Source: Parcubacteria group bacterium (GTDB taxonomy: Bacteria; Patescibacteriota; Minisyncoccia; Phycocordibacterales; Phycocordibacteraceae). From it: a stretch of DNA of 48,351 nt. Shown here one piece after another: positions 42,389 to 48,351 of the stretch (the first letter of the stretch is position 1; every line of letters begins with the position of its first letter). Both the position numbers and the translations under genes were made by a program. The stretch lies in assembly GCA_028286545.1 (NCBI GenBank), contig JAQBRJ010000014.1, positions 1 through 48,351 on the forward strand, in the 5' to 3' direction. The notes beneath the pieces were generated by a model. That model searched no databases. It saw only the letters and a list, made by a program, of their open reading frames with translations, and was not told the DNA's origin.

Positions 42389-42397
42389 GGAAGTTTT

Positions 42398-42447
42398 GGA
42401 CGAAGAAAAAGAGCAGGGCCTATAGGCCCTGCTCTTTTTCTTCGTCC
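42398..42447. terminator. 50-bp perfect palindrome, terminator of rplY
   Basis: The arms 42398-42420 and 42425-42447 are exact reverse complements, with a TATA centre. The core GAGCAGGGCC/GGCCCTGCTC is followed by TTTTTC within the right arm. Confidence 0.88.
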
Positions 42448-42493
42448 TTTCCATTCTTCGGTATGTTTGTATCAGCACTGCCGTCTACAATGG

Positions 42494-42499
42494 TATACT
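42494..42499 (+). promoter_or_regulatory. TATACT -10 box, extended TGn
   Basis: TGG-TATACT lies 11 nt before the ATG at 42511. Confidence 0.55.
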
Positions 42500-42510
42500 T
42501 TTGCTTTGAT

Positions 42511-43896
42511 ATGACTGGTACTTTTTTACGTCGCTCGCTCATCGGGCTTGGCCTTTTGCTCGCCATAACGGCAGCCTTTGCTGTCGTAGTGCATCCGACA
42601 AGCGCACAGACGACTACCGCTGATGTTGCTGCTAAACGCGCAGCCCTTCAGAAGCAACTCGATGACTTGGAAGCGCAGATTGCAGCGACTCAAACGACGC
42701 TCACTGGACTCAATACCGAAGGCCAATCTATTAAACGCGACATAAGCATTCTGGATGCAGGTATCAAGAAGTCGCAGCTCCAAATAAAAGCAACGCAGGT
42801 GCAAATTCAAGCGCTCGCTCAGAACATTACTATCCATGCGTCGACCATTGGCCAACTCTCTGGTCAGCTTGATAGCGAACGCGAATCATTGGCACAAATT
42901 ATTCGCAAAACGCGCGAGATAGACGATTCATCACTCATTGAAGTAGTGTTCTCTGCCGATGACGTCTCGACATTCTTTGGTGACCTTGATTCCTTCACGA
43001 CGTTGAAAGAAGCGCTTGGTAATTCGTCGGATCAGCTCACCAAGACTCGTAACAATACTGAGACCGAAAAAGACGCGCTCGTAGATCAAAAAACTCAACA
43101 AGAAAAGCTGCGACAAATACAGGCAAGCGAAGAAGCAAAAATTCTTGACCAGCAGGCACAAAAGAAAAAGTTGCTCGCTGCAAACCAAAGCACGGCTGCA
43201 ACGTACCAAAGTATTTTCGACACACAACAAAAAACCGCTTCACAGATTCGCGCTGAACTCTTCGCGCTCGCTGGTGGTAGCGGACAGATTTCTCTCCCGG
43301 CCGCTATCTCACTTGCGAAAGCTGCGGGAGCTTCGACCGGTGTACGTCCCGCACTTATCCTCGGCATTTTGAAACAAGAGACCGACCTTGGTCGTAACGT
43401 AGGGCAGTGTTTGCTCACCAACTCTCCAAACAAGGGTGACGGAAAGGGAAAGAATACCGGCACGTTCTTTGATGGTGTGATGAAGCCAACCCGCGACGTT
43501 GATCCATTCATGGCTATTACAGCGGCACTCGGCATTGATCCCTACAGCCAGGTTATTTCTTGTCCACAGGCTGGTGGCTATGGTGGAGCAATGGGTCCTG
43601 CGCAGTTCATTCCATCCACATGGCAACTCTATGCAACGCGTATTGCCGCAGCTGCGGGACATACGGGAACCATTGCCAATCCTTGGAATAACCTCGATGC
43701 ATTTACGGCAACGGCGATTCTTATGGCTGACAATGGCGCGACGGCACAGACGCCAGACGCGGAGCGTCTGGCTGCACTCCGCTACTTCGCTGGTTGGGGT
43801 GGCGCATCGAACCCTGCGTACTCCTTCTATGGCGACAGTGTGATGGGCTTTGCCGATCAGTTCCAGTCTGATATTCAGACGCTTGGGGGAAATTAG
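42511..43896 (+). CDS. Coiled-coil lytic transglycosylase (MltB-like)
   Basis: 461 aa, exported. The N-terminal hydrophobic signal (RRSLIGLGLLLAITAAFAVVV) ends near HPTSAQ. Residues 32-240 are a long Gln/Lys-rich coiled coil of the PcsB/EnvC kind. Residues 255-460 are an SLT_2-type lysozyme fold. ILGILKQETDLGRNVG contains catalytic Glu290, GGYGGAMGPAQFIPSTW is the family hallmark, and NPWNNLDAFTATAILMADNG and AALRYFAGW follow. It should cleave peptidoglycan glycan strands, with the coiled coil giving regulation or tethering, for growth, division or pilus/fibre passage. The start at 42511 leaves the signal peptide near the N-terminus. Confidence 0.9.
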   Translation: MTGTFLRRSLIGLGLLLAITAAFAVVVHPTSAQTTTADVAAKRAALQKQLDDLEAQIAATQTTLTGLNTEGQSIKRDISILDAGIKKSQLQIKATQVQIQALAQNITIHASTIGQLSGQLDSERESLAQIIRKTREIDDSSLIEVVFSADDVSTFFGDLDSFTTLKEALGNSSDQLTKTRNNTETEKDALVDQKTQQEKLRQIQASEEAKILDQQAQKKKLLAANQSTAATYQSIFDTQQKTASQIRAELFALAGGSGQISLPAAISLAKAAGASTGVRPALILGILKQETDLGRNVGQCLLTNSPNKGDGKGKNTGTFFDGVMKPTRDVDPFMAITAALGIDPYSQVISCPQAGGYGGAMGPAQFIPSTWQLYATRIAAAAGHTGTIANPWNNLDAFTATAILMADNGATAQTPDAERLAALRYFAGWGGASNPAYSFYGDSVMGFADQFQSDIQTLGGN

Positions 43897-43900
43897 TGCA

Positions 43901-43906
43901 GAGGAG
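43901..43906 (+). promoter_or_regulatory. Shine-Dalgarno GAGGAG of the gtrA-like gene
   Basis: GAGGAG is 11 nt before the ATG at 43918 (a GTG at 43906 overlaps it). A ribosome site is expected for this internal gene, which follows the transglycosylase closely. Confidence 0.4.
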
Positions 43907-43917
43907 TGTCGCATAGT

Positions 43918-44331
43918 ATGCACCGCGCACTTGAAACTACACGACGTTCGTACCTCGCGCGCTACTACGTAATGGCACTCGTTGGTGTTTGTATAAACTT
44001 TGGTACGTTTTGGATTCTCTACCATGCACTCGGCGTGTGGTATTTGTTTGCGGCTATAGGAGCATTTGTTCTTCGCTTTCTTTTTAAATTCGCCAGTATC
44101 CGTACGTGGCTTTTTCTCGATCCGCACGCGCCCAAAAGCCTGCGCACACACAGTGCATATTTTATTATTCTTGAACTCTCGAGCTTGGCGGCGAGTTCGC
44201 TCTTGCTCGTCACGCTTGTTGAAGGACTTCGATTTCCACCGTTTGGTGCACTCGTAGGTATTGTGGCGGTAATGAGTGCGGGAAATGCAGTACTTACGAA
44301 GACATTCTTTAGGCCAAGAAATGCTACGTAG
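43918..44331 (+). CDS. GtrA-like four-helix membrane protein
   Basis: 137 aa with four hydrophobic segments (about 15-35, 38-60, 75-97 and 103-122). YYVMALVGVCINFGTFWILY followed by RFLFKFASIRTWLF matches the GtrA/DPMS pattern (r(F/Y)xxVGxxxxxxxxxxxxLL, then N/S-F-x-x-x-r-x-w-t-F). Such proteins move or help use lipid-linked sugars at the membrane. It lies directly after the transglycosylase and before a CDP-lipid enzyme. I prefer ATG 43918 over the GTG at 43906 because the latter overlaps the ribosome site. Confidence 0.72.
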   Translation: MHRALETTRRSYLARYYVMALVGVCINFGTFWILYHALGVWYLFAAIGAFVLRFLFKFASIRTWLFLDPHAPKSLRTHSAYFIILELSSLAASSLLLVTLVEGLRFPPFGALVGIVAVMSAGNAVLTKTFFRPRNAT

Positions 44332-44341
44332 TCGCTCCTGG

Positions 44342-44347
44342 TATGAT
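44342..44347 (+). promoter_or_regulatory. TATGAT -10 box, leaderless
   Basis: TGG-TATGAT lies 6 nt before the ATG at 44354, pointing to that Met rather than the earlier in-frame ATG at 44276 inside the gtrA-like gene. Confidence 0.5.
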
Positions 44348-44353
44348 GTCGAT

Positions 44354-44857
44354 ATGGAATCTTGGCTTCTCCCTACTCTCTGGTTTGCTGGCTGGTGCTG
44401 GACAATCAATTTGAGTTTAAACGCGCTCGGGTACGCGACGTTTCGTTCCAAAACTCTCCAATCACTCGATAAGCCCTTTGATGGGACCACAACTTTTTTT
44501 GATAGCAGGCGAGTATTCGGAGACTCAACAACGTGGGGAGGATTGGTTGTTGCGCTTGTGCTCGGCGTGGTTGGGGCGCTCCTGTGGCCGGCGCACTATC
44601 TTTTCGTTCTGGCGCTTTTGGTATATGCCGGCCACGCACTCGGAAGTTTCATAAAGCGTCGTCTTGGCTTAGGTCGTGGCTCGTACTTGCCGCTTGTTGA
44701 TCATGTGGATTATTTAATTCTTGCCGGAATAGTCTTATATGCGCTTGATGCGATATCAGGATGGGCAGTACTCTTTTGGATATTCGTCACCATGATCGCA
44801 ACACCGTTCATAACAACCGCAGCATTTTATTTTCGTGTAAGGCGCTCACCACTGTAA
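44354..44857 (+). CDS. CDP-archaeol synthase-like (CarS/DUF46) membrane enzyme
   Basis: 167 aa with about five membrane helices. DKPFDGTTTFFDSRRVFGDSTTWGG and GSFIKRRLGLGRG...PLVDHVDYL match the two cytosolic motifs of archaeal CarS (PxDxGxxxxDxxRxxGxxKTWxG; SFIKRRxGxxxGxxxPxxDQLDF). CarS and bacterial CdsA are one superfamily and transfer CMP from CTP to a phospholipid precursor. In CPR bacteria the enzyme probably acts on a diacyl or other lipid phosphate rather than archaeol; that is inference. It ends 3 nt before the next membrane protein. Confidence 0.78.
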   Translation: MESWLLPTLWFAGWCWTINLSLNALGYATFRSKTLQSLDKPFDGTTTFFDSRRVFGDSTTWGGLVVALVLGVVGALLWPAHYLFVLALLVYAGHALGSFIKRRLGLGRGSYLPLVDHVDYLILAGIVLYALDAISGWAVLFWIFVTMIATPFITTAAFYFRVRRSPL

Positions 44858-44860
44858 CGT

Positions 44861-46294
44861 ATGGCTTCTACTCTGGAACTTCTCAATAGCATCATTAATG
44901 CCTTTACGCTCGGCACGTATCCGGTGCGTCCGTTTTTGTTGATTGGATATGCAATGTTTGTATTTCTTACAGTTTGGGCATATCCGCATGCGAGTAGAAA
45001 GCTCGCGCTGCCAGAGAGAATGAGGAAGCATTATGAGCGTGTTGTGCGCATTATCGCGCTCGCTGCGCTCGCGCTTTTATTCATCATTCCAATTGTTTGC
45101 GAACTAACAGTCTTCCATTCATTCGGTATTCCGCAGCGCGACCTCGCTATTTTCTTTACAGGCGGTGAAATCACTAACACACGCATAGCGCATAATCACT
45201 TTGGAAAGACAGCGATAGCAGAATTTCTTGGCAATAATGATGCAGGCTTTATTCAATCATCGGACACGGGCGCAGCACTGCTTCCGTATGTGCCAGTGTG
45301 GGTCCCGCCTCTCGAGCTCGCACTTTTTATAATCGCTTTATTCTCTTCGCTATACATCGCAGCAAACGCTATTGCGGGCATGCCGAACCGCAGAAAAAAG
45401 ATATGGCTCGGTGCACTCTTTTCGTTGATTGGGTTTTTGGTACTTGAAAAATCTCTCGATGGAGGTTTTGTAAGCGATGGCGCCGCGAGTGCATATGGCG
45501 CATACATAGTGCTCATATATTTTTCAGCAAAGCGGTTTCCACGCGCATTCATATACATCGTGCTTGGGTATGTGTGGGTCTTATGTACGTTGTATTTCAG
45601 CGGATTCTATTGGCCGCAACTGTATCTGACATACGCACTCGTGCACACCGCTATATTTGTGTTGGCTGTGTACGCACTACACTATGGAGCGTTTGGGAAT
45701 AATAAACGAATTAAAAAGATACTCGTTCTGCTCGTTGTTATTGTCATTGGAATCTACGCCTCTATCGACGGACAATCTGACCGTGCCTACTTGGCAAAAC
45801 GTATCGTGCCCACAGCAACGTATCTGGCAGTGTATGATTTTGAAGCGACCCCCGACGTGCCTCTTGTTGGAACTATCGGAGCGTTAAATATTTTTGAGAC
45901 TGCATCATTTGCAGGGGATACGATAGGGAAGATAACGGATGAATATACGCTTCCGTACTGGTATCGTCCGCTGTCGACGGGTGATATTACGTGCGCAAAT
46001 CCTGTGTATGAGACTGAGGAGAAATTCTTCCTCTTGACCCGCACGCCGCTTCACGGCGTGCCTGATCAGCCTCTCGTTCACACTTCATTCCTTTCCGCAG
46101 GCTCTGCACCACCTGGTTGGTACCGATACAGCGCCGTTATTAGTTTTAATCCCTGCATTTCCCGGCCAAATGATGTGATACGCGAGACAATACGACTTGC
46201 AGGGAGCACTACTACGATACTCTATGGTTTGAAAACCTACTCACTAGAGCACCCAAAAGGAGAATATACCGACAGTGGGGATACTATCCGTTAG
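44861..46294 (+). CDS. Large polytopic membrane protein with extracytoplasmic C-terminal domain
   Basis: 477 aa, family not recognised. It has about nine hydrophobic segments between residues 20 and 315. A polar loop (residues about 95-140, with GGEITNTRIAHNHFGK) lies between the second and third. A soluble C-terminal domain of about 160 residues follows the last helix and contains two cysteines (DITCANPVYET and FNPCISRP), which could form a disulphide outside the cell. It is 3 nt after the CarS-like gene, so the two are probably cotranslated. It could be a lipid or glycan transferase or channel, but no catalytic motif is clear. Confidence 0.6.
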   Translation: MASTLELLNSIINAFTLGTYPVRPFLLIGYAMFVFLTVWAYPHASRKLALPERMRKHYERVVRIIALAALALLFIIPIVCELTVFHSFGIPQRDLAIFFTGGEITNTRIAHNHFGKTAIAEFLGNNDAGFIQSSDTGAALLPYVPVWVPPLELALFIIALFSSLYIAANAIAGMPNRRKKIWLGALFSLIGFLVLEKSLDGGFVSDGAASAYGAYIVLIYFSAKRFPRAFIYIVLGYVWVLCTLYFSGFYWPQLYLTYALVHTAIFVLAVYALHYGAFGNNKRIKKILVLLVVIVIGIYASIDGQSDRAYLAKRIVPTATYLAVYDFEATPDVPLVGTIGALNIFETASFAGDTIGKITDEYTLPYWYRPLSTGDITCANPVYETEEKFFLLTRTPLHGVPDQPLVHTSFLSAGSAPPGWYRYSAVISFNPCISRPNDVIRETIRLAGSTTTILYGLKTYSLEHPKGEYTDSGDTIR

Positions 46295-46310
46295 AAATTG
46301 AGGAATAGCG

Positions 46311-46316
46311 TAGTAT
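46311..46316 (+). promoter_or_regulatory. TAGTAT -10 box, leaderless
   Basis: TAGTAT is 6 nt before the ATG at 46323. Confidence 0.4.
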
Positions 46317-46322
46317 ATAAGT

Positions 46323-47264
46323 ATGGATATGCCGACACCTGCTCCCGCTCCATCGAAAGTAGCTTTCATGCACTATGTACTTGCCGCTATAGTGGTGCTC
46401 GTTGCTGCCGCACTCGTAGCAGGAGCTTATTGGTTTACAAAAAGTTCATACGTAGCGTTCTATGGCGTGCGTTACCTCGCGGGCTCATTTGAAAGTCGCA
46501 CGCTCTACCAAGTTGGGTTTGGTGCTCAGCATAAAGTTACTCTCCCTGTCACTGGCCGTATCATTGATTACGCACGCGATGGAGGAACAGAAGCAGCGAT
46601 CACTGTTTCTGATACGGGAACAGAAGACGTGTACAGTATCAAAAACGGAAAGGCGACTGCGCTCACGCAAGACGGAGCAGTAAAGTCTGGTCTATCAGTT
46701 TCTGCTGATGGTTCAATGGTTGCGTACGCCGTGCGTAATGCCGTAGCAACCTCAACAAATCCAAACGATTTTTATGTAGCACACAATTGGACGGTCAATA
46801 TGGTTACGGTGAGTGACATGAAAACGCAAGCTATAGGTATCGGCTACGGACCGCAGTTCTATGTGCGAGACGGAAAGACCTATCTGCTCATAACGAGTGA
46901 CGCAAACATTCACCTCGTAGATGTAGTGGGGAATTCACATCAAGACATTCCCGTATCCTTTGGCGTAAATCCTGGATTCCGCGCAGCCACTATTTCAAGC
47001 GACGGTTCCTATGTAATCCTTCCCGACATCGGGACTGGATATGCCCTGTACGCACTCAAATATTCTGGATCTCTTGCAACTCTTGCTGCCATTGGAGGAA
47101 TGCCGACAGGTACAAGCGTAGCGGTCTTTGATGGGAAAGAGATACTTAGCATCTCATATCGTATTGGCAATGCCCTCTTTAGGTTCTCAAACACCTCGAA
47201 TCCGAGCACTATCCTTCAGGCGCGTACTGAGCCTGGCGACATCGTTTTCAAAGTAATACCATAG
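46323..47264 (+). CDS. Membrane-anchored beta-propeller-like protein
   Basis: 313 aa. A Pro/Ala-rich cytoplasmic start (MDMPTPAPAPSK) is followed by one membrane helix (about 19-41) and then an all-beta exterior. Repeats with the spacing of TolB/WD40-like blades are visible: GGTEAAITVSDTGTEDVYSI, LSVSADGSMVAYAV, TYLLITSDANIHLVDV, ATISSDGSYVILPD and VAVFDGKEILSIS. Each has the pattern S-x-D-G-x-x-hydrophobic. The function is probably scaffold or binding at the cell surface. No enzyme motif was seen. It ends 4 nt before the next secreted protein. Confidence 0.65.
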   Translation: MDMPTPAPAPSKVAFMHYVLAAIVVLVAAALVAGAYWFTKSSYVAFYGVRYLAGSFESRTLYQVGFGAQHKVTLPVTGRIIDYARDGGTEAAITVSDTGTEDVYSIKNGKATALTQDGAVKSGLSVSADGSMVAYAVRNAVATSTNPNDFYVAHNWTVNMVTVSDMKTQAIGIGYGPQFYVRDGKTYLLITSDANIHLVDVVGNSHQDIPVSFGVNPGFRAATISSDGSYVILPDIGTGYALYALKYSGSLATLAAIGGMPTGTSVAVFDGKEILSISYRIGNALFRFSNTSNPSTILQARTEPGDIVFKVIP

Positions 47265-47268
47265 CCAT

Positions 47269-48351
47269 ATGTCGTACGTCACCCATCTCACTGCTAAGAA
47301 TCGCTTCCTCCTCGCGGCACTTGCTTTCACGGCTTGTGTTCTTGCAAGTACCCTCTACTTTAATGCTCAGTATGCCAATGCATGTAACGGCAATGATTCT
47401 TATGTAGGAAGTGACAATCCAGGTTCGTGTACTGATGTTGATAATAGCCAGAGTGATCCCGCACAAGTCGTGTTCACGGCAAATCCTGCAACTATACAGC
47501 AAGGCAGCTCCTCGCTCCTTTCCTGGGGTCCTGATAATTCAGGACACTCATATCCTTACGAGAGTTGTACGATTGACCATGGTGTAGGAACGTTTTCAAC
47601 GACAGGATCAGTTACGGTGGCGCCCAGCACTACCACTACCTACAATATTGAGTGTCTTCAGCACACTCAATATAGTGTTCTTTGTGGAAATACTAATTGT
47701 TTCGTTAACGGCGTTAGAGGGACCAACGCAGAGGTAACCGTAACCGTAACGCAAAATCCTGCACTTTTGGTATCATGCTCGGTAAATCCTACGGCACTAA
47801 GCGCAAATGGAACTGCAGCATGGTCCGTCACTGCCTCAGGAGGAACGGGCTCGTACACCTACGCATGGAGTGGAACTGATGGTCTTTCAGGTTCTGGAAC
47901 ATCGGTTTCGAAACAATATACAACTGCGGGTACTAAAACAGGGACCGTAACGGTTACCTCCTTAGGTACTCAGGGTTTCAACACGTTACGGCCTGAGGTA
48001 CACGATTCTGGATTACTTGCTGATATACGAGATGCAGTTGCTTCACTTATAAAGCCGATTCAGACTGCGCACGCCATGATGATTAGTTGTGACGGAGGAG
48101 GGTTTGCGTTCTTCATGAGTGGTGGGGGCGGTGGGTGTAATGGTGGTGGCGTTGACGGTGGCGGTGGTGCTACTGCAAATACCGTATCGTGTACCAACAC
48201 GCTGGACGTAACAAATCTCACGTCACCAGACCTCACCCCACTCTCCCTCACCCCTCACACCGTGGTCGCTGGTACCCAGAGCACCTTCACCGCAACGCTT
48301 CACAACGGAGGAACCGCCCCAACCCCGACCTTCTCTTCAACCGTATACGTC
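47269..48351 (+). CDS. Large secreted Ig/PKD/CARDB-type surface protein, 5' part
   Basis: 361 codons are visible and the frame is open at the window end. The N-terminus (NRFLLAALAFTACVLASTLYFNAQYANA) is a signal peptide or anchor. Two Ig/PKD-like repeats follow: FTANPATIQQGSSSLLSW and SCSVNPTALSANGTAAWSVT, each ending in alternating Thr/Val strands. A conspicuous Gly block (FFMSGGGGGCNGGGVDGGGG) lies near residue 285. A CARDB-like start, DLTPLSLTPHTVVAGTQSTF, then runs off the end. It is probably an adhesin or matrix protein of the cell surface. Its length and C-terminal anchor cannot be seen. Confidence 0.75.
   Translation, partial: MSYVTHLTAKNRFLLAALAFTACVLASTLYFNAQYANACNGNDSYVGSDNPGSCTDVDNSQSDPAQVVFTANPATIQQGSSSLLSWGPDNSGHSYPYESCTIDHGVGTFSTTGSVTVAPSTTTTYNIECLQHTQYSVLCGNTNCFVNGVRGTNAEVTVTVTQNPALLVSCSVNPTALSANGTAAWSVTASGGTGSYTYAWSGTDGLSGSGTSVSKQYTTAGTKTGTVTVTSLGTQGFNTLRPEVHDSGLLADIRDAVASLIKPIQTAHAMMISCDGGGFAFFMSGGGGGCNGGGVDGGGGATANTVSCTNTLDVTNLTSPDLTPLSLTPHTVVAGTQSTFTATLHNGGTAPTPTFSSTVYV

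Noticed and set aside
43309-44490. A 393-codon minus-strand frame
   Set aside because: It runs antisense across the transglycosylase and the GtrA-like gene, both well supported, and its Arg/Cys-rich translation has no recognisable domain.
1-48351. tRNA, rRNA or transposase genes
   Set aside because: No cloverleaf with a T-loop motif, no rRNA-like segment and no DDE or serine-recombinase protein was recognised by eye.

Overview
The window looks like chromosome from a Candidate Phyla Radiation (Patescibacteria) bacterium, most likely a Parcubacteria/Paceibacteria-type genome of roughly 50% GC. This is inferred from gene content and style, not from a marker tree. The signs are tightly packed genes, transketolase split into two genes, a eukaryotic-type class I aldolase, a CarS-like CDP-lipid enzyme, type IV pilins, one enormous surface protein, and almost no Shine-Dalgarno sequences. 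Many genes instead carry a TATACT -10 box only 6-11 nt before the ATG, which implies leaderless or nearly leaderless mRNAs.

Positions 1-8111 form a surface-polysaccharide locus. On the plus strand are the tail of an SDR sugar enzyme, a ColD/RfbH-like 3-dehydratase and an RfbB-like 4,6-dehydratase. On the minus strand is gmd-fcl-wzx (GDP-fucose synthesis and a flippase). Divergent from gmd is an O-antigen ligase/polymerase-like protein with a TPR tail. One palindromic AGTATACT appears to serve as -10 box for both divergent genes.

Positions 8141-15804 are housekeeping: a Nudix hydrolase, murB, a lone MazF/PemK-like toxin, an AT-rich segment with a DnaA-box match and a perfect inverted repeat, a 55-residue Lys-rich histone-H1-like protein missed by ordinary length cut-offs, secA, obg and gatB.

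Positions 15949-36144 are dominated by surface-structure genes. A 325-aa protein (helix-turn-helix, acidic linker, one membrane segment) is followed by two tandem terminators and about 600 bp of non-coding DNA. Then comes a single 14.5-kb gene for a 4848-aa protein that starts with the same helix-turn-helix type, crosses the membrane once, and continues as a repeat-built fibre, a seven-repeat LVIVD propeller, an S74 autoprotease/chaperone and an Ig-like domain. Downstream, a pair (small membrane protein plus type IV pilin) occurs twice, flanking gapA, rpiB and an rpe-like gene.

Positions 36178-42388 carry central carbon metabolism: both transketolase halves with a HigBA-like toxin-antitoxin pair and a membrane protein between them, a PfkB kinase, class I aldolase, then ribosomal protein L25. 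With gapA, rpiB and rpe this gives lower glycolysis plus the non-oxidative pentose phosphate pathway.

Positions 42511-48351 are envelope genes: a coiled-coil lytic transglycosylase, a GtrA-like protein, a CarS-like enzyme, an unknown polytopic protein, a membrane-anchored propeller-like protein, and the start of another large secreted Ig/CARDB-type protein that leaves the window. No rRNA, tRNA, CRISPR or transposase was seen.
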